From Chrysomallon squamiferum (taxonomy: Eukaryota > Mollusca > Gastropoda > Neomphalida > Peltospiridae), in the NCBI GenBank assembly GCA_012295275.1, contig CM022665.1, positions 13,047,476 through 13,107,475 on the forward strand: a stretch of 60,000 nucleotides of DNA. The letters are read 5' to 3'. The first letter of the stretch is position 1; each line of letters opens with the position of its first letter. Position numbers and translations under genes: made by a program. A model generated the notes under the pieces. That model was not told where the DNA came from. It did not search any database and saw nothing but the letters and a program-made list of their open reading frames with translations. Below, in pieces: positions 36,401 through 49,600 of the stretch.

Positions 36401-39400
36401 ACACTTTCTGTGACAAAAGATTCATGGTCTTCTGCCACTTCATCTTTATCTCTTGATGATTCTGATTTCTGGATGTCAGCATCTAAATTTTCTTTTTCTT
36501 GTTGTTTAATCTTTCTGGCAGACTTATTGATTTCTGCATCTTCTGTCACATATGAAACAGTTTCTGTTACAATTGTTTCAAGATCTTCTTTAATTGTCTC
36601 ATTATCTTTTTGTGATGAAAGTGGCTGGAGGACAGAATCTTTAGTTTGTTTTTCTTTTTGCTGGTCAATTTCAGGTGATTTAACAAGTTTTCCACCTTCA
36701 TTCACAAATATTACTGATTCGGTTGTAACAGTTTCAAGATCTTCAGAACTATTCTCTTTGTCTTTAATGGAAGCTGCCGGCTTGAAAATAACATCCATAC
36801 TTTCTTTTTCTTGTTCAAACTTTCCAGGAGATGTTCCAATTTCTAATTCATCTGCCACATAAGTAACAGTTTCTGTTATAACAGTTTCAAGATCATCTGT
36901 AATTTTCTTTCTATCAGAAGATGCTGTGGATTTTAAAGCAGAATCAATGTTTTTGTTTTCTTGTTGTTCATCAACTTCAGGAGATTTTTTTACTTCTATT
37001 TTCTCTTGTGGTTTATCTTTACTGTCAGATTTACCAAGTTCTGAATCTTCTGTTACATTTTCAGTTACAACTGTTTCAAGATCTGTACTGATTTCTTTTT
37101 CATCTAGCAATGTTGCACTCTGGAAGGAAATAACATTGCTATCTTTTTCTTGTTCACAACTCCCTGGAGATTTATCCATGTTTTCTTCTGTCACAAATGT
37201 CACAGTTTCTGTTATAACAGTGTCAAGATCTTCTGTACTTTTCTCTTTCTCCTTTGAGGATGGTGATAGCTGGAGGACAGCATCCATATTTTCTTTTTCT
37301 TGTTGTTGCCTTACTCCTAGATCATCAATTACAAATGTGACACTTTCTGTTACAACAGTTTCAACATCTTCTGTACTTTTCTCTTTACCTGATGATGATA
37401 TTGCTGGTTCCTGGGAGCCAGTATCCATTTTTTGTTCCTTCTCTTGATCCCTTCTAGAATAGTCTGTGATTTCAGCATCTCCTGTCATATAACTGTTTTC
37501 ATGAATTTTTTCTTTATCTTTAACTGCTGTTGTCATTTGGAAAATGCTTTCTGTTACATGATCATAGGTCTCCCTGACTGATTCACTGGTTTCCTTATTT
37601 TCACTGAAATCTGTTATGTAAGTAATTGTTTCAGTAACAATACTTTCTTGTTCATTCTCAACATTCACTGTAATTGTCTCTCTAACTGTTTCCATATTAC
37701 TGTTTTCCTGCTGTTGGTCTGTTTTAAAAGGCAAACTTAATCCTTCAGTACTGTCATCTTCTGTTACATATGAAACCATTTCTGTTATTACATTCCTTTC
37801 TTCAATGTCTTCTGTTTTTTTCTCATCAGGTTTTGTATATGCTCTTTGGAAAACCTTATCTATTTCATGTTTATTACCCACTCCCCTATCAATACCAGAT
37901 TCTATCTTTAAAACAATTTCTTCTTCTTCAGTATCCAATTGAATTTCATCCTCTCTTACTGATTGTAAAGCACTGACCATTTCTTCTTCTGCATGCTGAG
38001 AACTAATGCTTGGGCATTTACTGGTTTCTAAATCATCTGTGACGAAGGTTACAATTTCTGTTATAATAGTTTCGTCATCATCATTAGCATTTCTGCCTGT
38101 GTTCTCTGATAGTGTTGTTGGTTGTAAGGTTGAGTCTGTTTGGTCCTTTCCTTTGTGTTGGCTGGGTCTGTAGGAAAAACTGATTTCTTCTGTGGTGTGT
38201 GTAACATTTTCAGTGATTATATTTTCCTTTTCTTCTTCAGAGTCTTCATTCTTTCTTTCTCTTTCAGGGGAAGTTCTTGGGATATCCATGTTCTTTTCTG
38301 AGAATTCTTGTTGTCTGACATCATCTGATATATCACTCTCTTCTATTGTTCTGTCATCAGTCAGGAAAACAGCTGTTTCAGTTATCATTCGTTCAGTGTC
38401 ATCTTCACTAAGTGTCTTTTTCTTTGTTGAAAGTTCTTCTGAATTCATTGAGTCGTCTGCACATAACTGTAATTGTGGAAGTTCTGAGCCAATAGAAATG
38501 TCTTTGTCCTCATTCTGCACAAATACAACACTTTCAGTTATCACTGTTTCTTTGTCATCAGTATTTCCAGTTTTGACATCATCCACAGAGTTCTCAATAG
38601 TCTCAGTAACAATATTGTCTGATCTGTTTTCATCACTTTTGTCACTATCAGGAAATTCCTTTTCATGGTCTCTTGGATCTGAATTCAATTCTGGAATAAA
38701 AGCTGTTTCTTCAGTTATTCCAGGATACTGTCTTTTTTCTTTGTCTTGACTTTCCTTAACAGTTTCTATAATGTTCATTTCTTGCTGCAGTGATACTTCA
38801 TTTGATAACTGTTGCTGATCTTCACCATCTATTTGTCTTCCATCTCCCTGCTGATAAAATAATGCAGTATCTTCACTGGTTATTTCTTCAATATAGGTTC
38901 CTTCAGGCTTGGTCACGTCATTTAAAGAAGACACCATACCACAATATTGTTCATTTGGTGATATTATTAATAATTGTTGACTATCACCTGGCAGAAGGTC
39001 TTCTGCTTCACTAGATGTATCTTCTATACCAGATCTGATAACAACTGTCTCAGAAGAATGTTTCCATTCATTTTCTAGATCACTTTCTCCTGGTGCCCTC
39101 TTGACATCTGCTTCTGTAATTCCAGCTGATATGGGTCTTTTACCAGGCTGCTGTAGCTTAACAGTGCCAGAAAATGTACTTTCAGGATGTTGTGAAGAAA
39201 GTGGAATATCTTCATCTATTTCTTTAATTTGTGGTGGTATGGTATCTTGCTCACCACTGCTAATATCAGAATCAGATATGTTTTTATCTTCGTTTTCTGT
39301 AATCATTTCTGACAAAACAGCACTGCTGGATTTATAATCCATGTTTTCATCATTTGGTGTTTTAAAATGTTCATTTTCATCTGATTTTGTTTTGCTTATA

Positions 39401-42400
39401 TCTGTTTTTGCAATTCTGTATTCTACATCTCTGTCAGACTGGTCACTGTTTGGTAAAATACTGATAGTTTGCTCCTGGTCATATTGCTGAGAAATACCTT
39501 TTTCTGGCATTTGCTTTTGTTTAGACTGTTTGTGTGAATCAACAGGTTTATCATATAAAGTAACATTTAGACTGCTTTTTCCGTCTTGTTCTTCTGAAAT
39601 CAATCTGGGATCCATAAAACATTCTGATGATTCTATAGAACCAGAGGTCTGGAGTTCTGATTCTTCAGTATCCTCTATAGTACTTGGTACAACAGATGAA
39701 CCTGGCCATGGAGACACAATCCCAATTACTGCTGAAACAGATCCAGTGCCTTCCAGATATTCCTTATCTGAACTACTTGTTAAACCTGTGTCACCTCTTT
39801 CTAAAATTTCTGGCAAGACTACAATTCCAAAAGATTTATCATGTGGAGCTGGTGATTCAAGGTAACCTTCTGATGCCAACTGATTGGTTTTGGACACATT
39901 TCTGTCAACCTCACTGAAGACAGGAACCAAATCAGGTAAAGACTGGATTCTGTCAACACTATTATCACTAGTAATGTTACTTTCAACATGTGGCTCTATA
40001 GCTGTTTCATCCTTAGCTGTAAAATCAGTTCCTTCAGATTCCCTCAGAGTATCACTGGTTATGCCTGATGATAATTCTTTATTTGTATCCTGAGCAGAAG
40101 TCTGAGAACTGTCTATAGAAGTTTTAGGAATTTCCTGAGTAGATATATTTGGAATATTCTTGTGTTCAGCTAAACCTTGCTGATCACTGTAAACAATACT
40201 GTCTGGATGTGCCATTGGAGAACTCACTCGAAAGGAATCCCTAACAATATATTCACTGGGCACTGTACTCAGGTGTCCCCTGGTCATACTTCTATTTCTG
40301 TCATTAAAGTTATACTCTGAAAGAGCAGCCTGAGGTTCACAGGTTAATGATGTGACAAATGTCTCTCCGTCTTCCAGCTTGCTGCTGCTGATTTTCCTTT
40401 CTGGAGAACTAGAAGTAACTGCATCTGTGTCTACTGAGGCTTGGTCAAAAGGCTCGGAAATGTTTTCATCTGTTGCATCAGGAGATGCTGACTCTGCCCC
40501 AGTTACTAAGCCACTGTCTGACAGAGAGTCATCACTCATCAGAAAATCAGATCCTTCCTTGATGCCATGATGTTTCTGTCGTGGGGCTCTGAATTCTGTA
40601 TGCATCAATATGAGGGCTGTGTCATCCAAAGAGATTGTGTCCTGAACTCCTATCCTCTGTCGAAAGTTCTTTGGCAATAAGACTTCATTATCTTCATTGT
40701 CTGGCTGACTCACTCCATCAGAAGATCCTTTCTGAAATACTGAATTGCCTTCTGTCATGCCTGGACCAAGTTCCCAGTTCAGCTCATCTGAAATAATTAG
40801 CTTCTTTCCTCCATTTACGTCTTCATCTTGATTTTCTAAAGATGCAATATCAGGTTCATCTTCTGAAGACAGTTTAGTTAATCCTTTCTGATCAGCTGGA
40901 ACAGTTACACTTTCCTGTAACAAAGTTAATGGATAAAGTTTCGCTGTTTGTTGTGAATCATCTTTTGCAACAATAATGTTACTCTGAATTGGACAGGCAT
41001 CACTATGTCTCAGTGGTGTTGCTGCACTAGGAACATTTTCATTATTTAAAAACTGAATGTCACCATTTTTACCTTGGAGATTTTGAATTTGTAATTCAAG
41101 TGGATTAATAATGTCAGAATCTTTTTCCCCTAAATCATGCTGACCTGCTTCAATGAAACTTTTAGCATTCTTTGAAACACCTGATGACAAATCCTGTGAA
41201 GCTACCACATCAGTTTTTAGTTTCTCGTCGCATACAGTACTCTGTAAACTGTCTTCTTTTATGAGTCCATCTAATCTGTCAGTAACTAAATCTGTACCTG
41301 TATTATCAGCATCACTTTTTGTTTCCTCAGGTAAATGTACATTATCACCTTTTTCACAAGTTAAAATCACCTGTTTAGCTATCTCCCGCTCATCTTCAGA
41401 TTCATCTTTTTGTACAAAATACTGCTTAACATCATCTTTTCCTGCAGAGACTATTGGTGATGCATCAAATGCAGGAACTGGTGTGTTAAAATCTTTTACA
41501 TTAGGACTTGTTATTTCTGTTTCAGACTCATTCATCTCTTTAAGAGAAGAAGGGGGAACATGTTCAGGAGTTTCACCAATGCAGTAGGAACTAGAACCCT
41601 CATCTATTAACACACGCTCAGCTGAACTCTCTCTGCTCACATCTGCACACTGAACCAGTCTCTCCATATCAAGGGAATGTGTGGAACCAAAATATGTTTC
41701 TGACACAACTGTACCAGTCTGAGAACCAGGCACATCTTCTTTCACCAAAATTATCTTTTCACTTCGGAATGACTGGAATTTATCTTCTTTTTCTATCTTC
41801 TTGGTCTCTGTAAGATTAATATTAATGCTATCAGGTAGGGAAGATTTTTCCAGTTCTGAGGTTTCTTCATTATCTGTTCTCCGTAAACCATAAGTCCGAA
41901 ACTCTGATTTTTCTACATTATACTGAATGTTTATTTCATCTTCGTTTATTGTCACATGAAATTTTACAGTTTTTGGATCACTGTCAGAGTCAGTGCTAGA
42001 TTCACTGTCTGTCCTGTGAACTCTGATTTCTTTAACACCAATCCTTGGCACATATGTTCTGGCCATAGAAACATCTTCTTTAGAACCTCCAGATACAGCT
42101 GAATCACTCAGTGGAATGTTAACACTCTCAGCTCCAAGTTTTGCTGGAGGTCCTTTAACAGTGAATGGGTCATTTCGCTTCTGTGCTCTATGATGTCTCT
42201 GCTTATTAGTCCATACTTCAGTTGGTGTCACTGAGAGGACAGGGCTTTTCTTTGATCGTGATGATGAAATCAACTGCACCAAATTGTGAGATCCTTCAGT
42301 CTCAGAGTGTGAAGAGGACTGGGAGTCACCTGAACTCCAGGTGGCAAGAGGAGACATTCCCATCTGAACACTGGCCCCCTCTGTTTGAGTGTTTGTGGTG

Positions 42401-43127
42401 AGGTAAGTGTCAGCATGGGTAGCTCTGAGTCTTGCTGTCTCAGCAGGATCTTCAGATTCTTCCATCTGAAACTCATTATCTGAAACATGAAGCAGTTCAT
42501 CATGTGGTAAATTTCTTTCACTTTTTTCCTTTTTAGGGTCCATCTGGGCAGTTATACACAACTTCTCCTGTCCAGGACTCCATTGATTAGCCTGTATTTT
42601 AGTGTTAAGTCTGTCATATTCAACAGTTGGATCCTGTTTAATTTTTTGTCCATCTAATGTATCAGTTTTTTCATATTTCACTATAGTTTCCGCTAATGAA
42701 ACAGCTTTTTGATCTTCCCCAGAATCTTCAGATGAAAGAAATGTTTTTTGATCTTTAGCTAAACCAAAAACTGTCTTATCTTTCACTAAATACTCTGTTA
42801 AAGGAACAGCTTCTTGGTCACTCTCCAAACCTTCAGTTACAATGTCGGGGTTTATTTCTGACCCTAACTCTTCAGTGAGTTGTTGTATGGACTGACTTAT
42901 AGCCTGTATCTGTTCAGCTGTGTGTCTGTCTTTAACACTGTGAGGTCTTGTTTCATCAGAGTGTGTCAGGGAATCTTCAGAGTAAACACTATCATTGTCA
43001 GAAGTCTGGTATTCCTCAGAACTGTGATCTCGTCTTTTCTTCACTAACACATCTGTGCTTTTTGAGGCTGGTCGACGTCGTCTTCGAGATCCAGAACCAG
43101 GTCGGGATGAAGATTTGGACTGACAAC
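18488..43127 (-). CDS. giant exon E5 of the coiled-coil/disordered protein (about 24.6 kb)
   Basis: Acceptor TTTTTCACTCTAG|GTTGTC (exon start 43,127) and donor GAAAG|GTAAGA (exon end 18,488) enclose 24,640 bases, about 8,213 codons, with no convincing internal intron. The first two bases complete a Gly codon split from E4, and the last two begin the Ser codon finished by E6. In order: a basic NLS-like patch (GSRRRRRPASK...VKKRRDHS), a Ser/Asp/Glu-rich region, about 25 TETVTYV-type motifs, the 57-bp module array, more acidic disordered sequence, the DKISGE octads, the TQT cluster, the 13-residue repeats, and a charged helical segment. The frame is broken at 32,619-32,667 (in-frame stops, frame then regained), 30,721-30,765, 30,447-30,451 and 19,992-20,019. 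The last three each shift by the same step, so the frame at the 3' end equals that at the 5' end. I read these as consensus deletions. A mutated allele is the alternative. No family is recognised with confidence. Confidence 0.8.
19453..19662 (-). other. conserved-looking charged helical segment near the end of E5
   Basis: About 70 residues beginning SLEKQLKMQADLDRLERERI and continuing through LLSLNYLPSSLTVELLEQKL to a WDDEYNN end. Unlike the rest of the exon it is rich in Leu, Ile and Asn with regular hydrophobic spacing. It has low Ser content and no repeats, so it probably folds into helices. A basic patch, GGRGRRKARNSD, follows at about 19,300. It is the best single query for finding homologues of this protein. 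Confidence 0.55.
20270..20545 (-). repeat. 13-residue (39-bp) coding tandem repeat, about 7 copies
   Basis: Degenerate units of the form DINTPKLDSESQT, with variants such as DINTQKLDFESQT and DIKTEKRDSDNQT. Unit length is an exact multiple of three, so the frame is kept. Four copies contain SQTD or NQTD, which extends the TQT-like motif content of the region just upstream. Confidence 0.85.
20866..21915 (-). other. cluster of TQT-type (LC8/DYNLL-like) motifs
   Basis: Within about 350 residues the frame contains about a dozen short motifs with the Gln-Thr core of dynein light chain LC8 ligands: TETQTGG, SVFVQTDS, TIQTFVQTETQT, TSTQTSVS, TSQTQTET, TSCQTDE, ASSQTVY, VTTQTLP, IMLQTED, KTTQID, AAQTYT and KLCQTEN. 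Related isolated copies are TNTQTEG (near 42,385) and FTQTDQD (near 19,740). Dense arrays like this are known in LC8-bound scaffolds such as Nup159 and ASCIZ. Binding here is inferred from motif form only. Confidence 0.5.
22880..23970 (-). repeat. octad (24-bp) coding repeat of DKISGET(T/A) type, roughly 40 copies
   Basis: The frame reads a degenerate eight-residue repeat such as TTDKISGE and AADKISGE, most regular at about 23,040-23,380 and more diverged toward both ends (NKMMNEIVNEMAN, TDKITNETADK). Positions of Ile/Met and of Asp-Lys recur every eight residues, giving a charged, probably helical or extended segment. The unit is a multiple of three and the frame stays open. Confidence 0.85.
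28085..34062 (-). repeat. 57-bp coding satellite: about 200 alternating DxETKLQDD and DxETRRPQAG modules
   Basis: The E5 frame reads an almost unbroken string of two related modules, nine residues (DAETKLQDD) and ten residues (DSETRRPQAG), usually alternating to give a 19-residue, 57-base unit. Variants include RRL, RRT, KEL, AGF and FDET-like changes. Higher-order copies occur: a block with a GTTATCCAG variant recurs at offsets of 456 and 288 bases (32,711, 33,167, 33,455), one near 28,267 recurs 342 bases later, and one near 30,241 recurs about 870 bases later. Three sites inside the array break the frame. Because the units lack stops in several frames, long shadow frames exist on both strands. 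Confidence 0.9.
34280..38560 (-). repeat. about 25 dispersed copies of a (D/E)LETVITETVTYVTDD-type motif
   Basis: Across about 1,420 residues the frame repeats a short block of acidic residues, then ET, two aliphatic residues, TE(T/S), V, (T/S)(Y/F), V, and more acidic residues. Examples are DLDTVITETVTFVTEE, DLETIVTETVSYVTED, DNETLVTETVTYFVAG and EDEVVITESIVYITG. Spacing is about 50-70 residues, and the linkers are Gln/Lys/Glu/Ser-rich and poorly conserved (often QQEKE). The conserved core suggests a repeated short binding motif or beta-strand element. I know no named domain of this form. Confidence 0.75.
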
Positions 43128-43152
43128 CTAGAGTGAAAAATTAAACAGAGGG

Positions 43153-43183
<31 letters not shown>

Positions 43184-45513
43184 CAATGTCCTGCAAAGTT
43201 TATCATCAAAATAATTACAACTTTTCTGAAATTATTCATGTAATGTTCTTTCTGTAATAGCTGCAATAAGGTATTAACTACTTACACAGCTTTGGTAAAA
43301 ATATGCAGTTCTTAGCCTCAGGTTATATGTTATAATATCTAAAATCAGTACTCACTTGTAATGAACACATTTTAATAAAATAAATAAAATAAATATCAAA
43401 AAATAAAATTTAAACGTCAATTCTTAGGCCTTTCAAAAACATTTATAATATATTTTATACCTATAAATAGTGTACTAAGTTGCTAAGCACTTTTGTCAAC
43501 AGCCAAAAATATTCAAAATAACAACAACAAGTAGATGCATGTATTAAGGATATTATAAAATATGTATACACACAAGTTCGATTCCTGTTGATACCAGTAT
43601 GTTTTGGAGTACAGCCAAAATCTCCTTATCAGAATGTCACACTGAACAGTAAGCTGATCTAAACTTACACTTGGCATGAGTTCCACATATTTCTTTACAC
43701 TGGTATTTAAAAAATATAATTGCAGTCTCACAGGTAAAATACCCTGTTGATGACTTACAAAGATTTCAGACATGGGGGATTTAAAAAATAAAATTGATTA
43801 CAAAAATACAACAATATTTTATTAAATAATGCATTAAAATAAAATAAAAGTAATGCAAGTATTTAACAACATATTATAGTGTGCTTTTTCTTAAAGGAGA
43901 CATTTGGAAATCTGAGGATTTAAAAAAAACTATATTTTGTTGATTACAAAAATGCAATAATATTTTTAGTAATTGCACTAAATTTGAAATGAATATTTTG
44001 ATACATGCACATATTTGAGACATTTTAGCTAGAGACATTTGGAAAAAAACTTATTCTAGTTATATTGATTTCAGTATGGATAATAATTTTACAAATTACA
44101 TTATGATAGATTATGGCACCAACAAAATTATTATATTATAAAAGAAATCTTAAAATTATTTATAAGACTAGATTGATTAACATGTAATATTGCTAACTTT
44201 ACCTTTAAATCAACTTTCAACATAAACAAGATCATGGCTCAAACCTTAGAATTTAAAAAAATAAAAAATCGAAAATAAAAAAATGATTTTATTAATTAAT
44301 TCATTTTTAAAATATTATTATTATTTCTGTTTGGGATTACTACACTGTCATTAAAACAAGATTATGAAAATTATACAGTTCTTTATCCATATACTTTTAC
44401 AGAATTCCATAAAATGGCTATAATCTGGCTGACACTATACACAAGCAATTACTTTTGAAAAAACAAGAAATATCAGATACATACATTATATTGGGTCAAA
44501 GAAACAAGTATTTTACAACCCCAAAATTAAATAAAAGCTACTTATAATTATTATTACTATCTAGGTTTGTTACAGTTAAAACCCTCATCTCTGAAAAGTA
44601 ATGTAACTAGTCAAATTTAAAATATTCATTTCAGATAAGAATTAGAAAAAGTTTGATTAGATTATTTTTCATTTTTCAAACATGAGTAGTTTAATTGTTG
44701 GTTACACACTCTATTTATTTATTTATTTTAAATATTAACAACAAAAATAAATTATTATTATTTGTACAAGTTATGTAAAATAATTTTTATTAAAAATACT
44801 GTCTTTATTACAGATTAAATTATTTCTAAATCATAAATCTAAAATTATTATCAAAGATATATCTCAGTGTTTTTATTGTTTGATAGCCAAAAATATTATT
44901 AAATATTCACATGATTTAGACATAATGTATCACATTATTTTTAAAACATGGGCAATCAGATAAATCCCATTGTTATAGGGGTTTATTAGATATAAAAAAT
45001 GAAGATATAAGGTATCTAGTGTTTGTCTATGTGCATGTAAAACAATCTATCTCCAGTCAATTACAGTTTAATATCTTACACTTGTGTCTAACCAAGCATA
45101 CTGCAGTTGTGACAAAAAATTTGATTACAATACAGAATTTGTTGACTGTAAAGTATTTTTGTCTTGACTCAGTGTTATTATATCCAAACCCGTCTATTCT
45201 GAGGTGATTACATTAACACCTGTTTTACACACAATGTTCCAGACTAGATCAGACATGTACACTACATCAATCCTATCATAGCAGCCTAACACATTAATAT
45301 GTACATGAACAACCTTAACTGTATAGAGACAACAACATATTAACATACAATCATGCATGAATGCTCTTCTGTATAATACATATTTTTACTTAGAATGTCT
45401 TTGAATTTATTTCAATCTTCAATCATTAAAGATACATAAATGAACATACATACATACATACAATAATTATAGAATTGTACATAAGCATTCAGTATTACTA
45501 CAAACACATGCAT

Positions 45514-45546
<33 letters not shown>

Positions 45547-46562
45547 CACACACATACACAAACAAATGCCAAAAAACCAGAAACAAATATCCATAGTATT
45601 TAGCTTTACACACAAACAAACACATGCCGAAATACAGACATGAACTTAACATTTAACTTTATAAACAAACAACAAAACAATTTTAAGTCTATATTTGTTA
45701 TTAATATAATGGCCATTAGCCATGTACGATTTACTGAAAGTAGCCTACTGATCAGAGATTATTTGTTTCTGAACTAAACCAAACTGACCTGCATTGTTTA
45801 ATCATTAGGTGATTAATACAGACATTCAGTAATTTTCTAGTAGTAACAACAACAATTATGATGATGATACGACAAAGATCATGATAAAGACTATTATAAT
45901 AAAAACAACAACAATGATAATAATAACAACAACAGCAATAATAATAACAACAAAACAATACAAGGTTGTTATGGTTGATATTACTTCTGTCATTGTTTCT
46001 TTATTACTGTAATTATTACTGTTGCTAATATTATTGTTGTGTTTTCATAGTTGTTAGTATTATCACTGCTATTATTATTTTTGCTGTTATCATTTTGTTA
46101 TTATTGTTTGTGCCATTTTTATTATTATTTTTATTGTAATCATTTTATTATTACTATTATTATCATTGCTGTTATTATTGTTTTTATTAACATTATAATA
46201 AGCTGAGAATCCTTTTTTCAAAAATATTGGGACTGGAAGTGTTTCATATTTTGGAATGTAAGAATGTAAGTCTGAAAACAGGATCTAAATCTAAATATGA
46301 ATTTCATTTATATTTCATGTACAGTTTATACAAATAGTCTGAATTTTTTTAAAAATAATTTTGTGCATAAAATAATGTATGTATATGCAAAGCAGTCTGA
46401 AAACTGTAAACCTATATTGTTATTATCATCACTGTCATTACTATTATTATTATCATTATCATCATCATCATAGCCATTATTATCATTATCATCATTTTTA
46501 TTATTGTTGTTGCTGTTGTTGTTGTTGTTGTTATTATTATTATTATTAAACATGTCTATTAC
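43128..46562 (-). other. intron between E4 and E5
   Basis: AT-rich intron with GTAATA donor (46,562) and TTTTTCACTCTAG acceptor. It holds a poly(A) at about 43,159-43,182, short duplicated blocks at about 43,773-43,840 and 43,898-43,990, (AC)n at about 45,518-45,542, and long TTA/ATT-type stretches at about 45,840-46,200 and 46,420-46,548. No exon-like frame found. Confidence 0.75.
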
Positions 46563-46678
46563 CTGATGCAAGGGAATCATCAGAGAACTGGTCAGTGCTG
46601 TCCGAACTTGCTCCCTGATGTCGATTTCTCTGACGTTTTGATCGGCGACCATTGGAATTACCAGCTGCACTGGCATTT
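46563..46678 (-). CDS. giant protein: exon E4
   Basis: A 116-base exon with acceptor GTATTGTGATTTCAG|AAATGCC and donor GCATCAG|GTAATA. The first base completes the Lys codon begun in E3 (AA|A). It then gives 38 codons starting NASAAGNSNGRRSKRQRNRH and ending DDSLAS, and leaves one base for a Gly codon with E5. It is Ser/Arg-rich and basic, and it continues into the Arg-rich patch at the start of E5. Another frame on the same strand shows a Met-initiated string running into poly-Asn, but that poly-Asn is the intronic ATT-type tract, and only the phase given here joins both neighbours. Confidence 0.85.
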
Positions 46679-49600
46679 CTGAAATCACAATACAAAAGTA
46701 CATGTACATTATTATATCCAGTATATGTATACAGTAATATTTATATCTATCTATCTATATACCATATATGTACTTGCTTTTTTATATAAGATATTTTACG
46801 AAACTAATTTACTAAATTACTGTGATTTGTCACTTTTACACAGTTTACACATACACACACACACACATACACTACACACAGACAAACAATAACCCATGTA
46901 AATGACATTTCACACACTGAGGTAGAGCTGTACTGAAGTTATACCTGCCTGGGTTCATTGTGTTGACAGAAGAAAAAAAAAAAAAAAAAAAACAGCAAAT
47001 TGATTTAAGGCATTTAAGTGTTTGGTTATGCCTGTGAATATATATATGTGAGTACAAATATGTGTTTATTTTATCTGTGTGTGTATTTCTAATTGTATGT
47101 GTAACAGTGAATGTGTATGTGTGTGTGTGTGTTTTTTAATATTAAAAATTAAGAAACAATACTACATAATAAACCATATAAAAACATATAAAAATATTAA
47201 ATGACATTAAAGTAGTGAAATGTTTTTTTAATTTAATTTTCAAAAAAAATCAGCAATAAACAAGAAGATAAATAACACCAAACATAGCTAAATAACTTTT
47301 AACAACCCAAAATGAACAAATAAATATAATTATTTTTTTTAAATAAAAAACTAACATAAATAGACAAATATATAAACTAAAAAACCCCCAGCTTTGATAG
47401 ATAATTATTATAACCATAATTATCATTTTTAAATTTACATTTAAAAACTTATATAATCTATAATCAACAGTATATTTTTAATAATAATATAAAAATTAAA
47501 CATATAAATTAATTTTAGAAAAAATAAATAATAAAACAAATCAAAGTAATTCAAGATATAACAAAAAAAACAATAACTATATAAAAAAATCACCACATTT
47601 CACTTTACCTTTAGTTTTCCATTCAGAAACCAAAATCAGAAACTAACTACTTCAGAATTCAAATACTTAGAATTATGAAATAACACTTGATATGTAACTC
47701 CAAAATGTTACAAGCTCCTGTCGACATACCTTCAGCTTAAACTAGCTGTACCAACAAGGAATTACAGAAAAATAAAGAAACCTGGATTATGACAGAAAAG
47801 CTTTAGCTGGGAATTTTATAACCGAGCACTCTATATCTATTACTGTTGTCAACAGAAAAATGTTATCACTCGAAAGTACTCGATACCAATTCGAAGCCAA
47901 CAGTAGTATGTAACTGAATGTCATTAGTGTTTCATGTTGGTAAATAGACACTATAGGGTTATGTGAATTCATGCAGACCTTTTCTCAGAGACTCTATGCT
48001 ACATATAATGTTTATGACATACAGAATAATATTATACAGTTATTTATTTTTAATTTTTTTTGTTTCACAAATAAGAATTGTTATGTGAGCACTGAACTGA
48101 TATATCTATAATTTGGATCCGATCACTATTTATTGGTGATCTAATTGAGAATTTAAATGTTTGTGTGTGTATGTCTGGGTAATTAAATGTTTGTGTGTAT
48201 TTGTGGGATTGTATTTCATGTGCGTGTGTGTTTATGTGTGTATTTATTTGTGATTGTATTTTATTTATGTTTTTGTGACATGTTCATGTGTGTGCTTGAT
48301 CATGTGTATATCCATTTATGTGTCTATTTGTGTGTGTTTTTCTAGCATGGTATCTTAACTTTAATTTATAAATTTTTGAAATAATGAGAATTTGTGTGTT
48401 TATTTTTTTTTTGCATATGTGTATTAAGTATGTATTTGTTTAAGAGTACAAGTGTTTATGATTAAAGAAAAACATAAATAAAGTACTAGTATAAAAATCT
48501 CCTTTAAACCTTTTATTTTCACTTTTAATACCGTTACTGTACACTTTATTTATAGTATTTATTAGTAAAATCCTTGTTTAGTATTCAATTTTTCTAAAAT
48601 TATTCTGTAAACAGTAATGTTTAAAATAAATAAATAATAAAGCTTTCAAAAATTTAAAATAATAAAGTATTTTGATACGGTAAATTATTAATTAACATAC
48701 AGGAAAAACAACAATGCTTTAATATATCTCTTTAGAACAAAACTATAATAATAATGATAATAATAATAATAAGAAGAAGAAGAAGAAGATGAAGAAAGAA
48801 AGAAAGAAAGAAAAAGATATAAAATTAAAAATTTTAAGGATGAGGGAAAAAAGAAAACACATGAAATAAATTTAAATATATATATCCTTGTGGTATCAGT
48901 TTTGACACAGATAAGCAACAATCTGCATTGTGCAGAATTAACAATGTTTTTCTTGTTATTACTGACAGAGACAAAACATATACATGATTAAAATATAAAC
49001 ATTAAATTCATTATATATTGCGAGTTTTGTTTGTTTCTAGTTAGTATGTGCATACTATAACATTCTTACCTTTTTAATCCAGTATGGCTAAAAATTGCCT
49101 TATGAAAAACAGTACTTTTAGCTATATTGTTATGTTAATTGTTTAATCTTACCGCAAACATGCAAATAGGAAACACTGATTTATTTGGTAGGTAAAAACA
49201 AATTTTCGTAAACAAAATATTCACCATATCATGCACACTTGTTATTTAATGAAGATGCGTCAAAACACATACAGAGACGATATATATACATGTATATATT
49301 TTAAATCAGAAAAAAATAATAATAATAATAACAATAAAATTTTAAAATAAAATAAAAAAAATAAAAAATAAAATAAATTAAGATATATGTTATTAATAAC
49401 TGATTACCAAAAAGTATCACAAAGGGAAATGTTAACAATTCATAAACCAAAAACACACACAAACATAGTTTTAAGTTAAATGTTGGGAAAAATATGTCAA
49501 ATTATTCAAAACATTTATTACCCTGCCCTCCAACACAACCTTTTATATGTACAATTTATAAAATCTTGCCTGACAGGCATGTATTAATAAAACATGCCAA

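Noticed and set aside
46326-46709. Met-initiated frame running into poly-Asn
   Set aside because: It overlaps real exon E4 in the wrong phase. The poly-Asn part is an intronic ATT-type tract. Only the other phase joins E3 and E5.
47787-47972. Short minus-strand frame in the E3-E4 intron as an alternative first exon
   Set aside because: Unique sequence, but with no downstream donor in phase with E4 and no promoter signal that I can defend.
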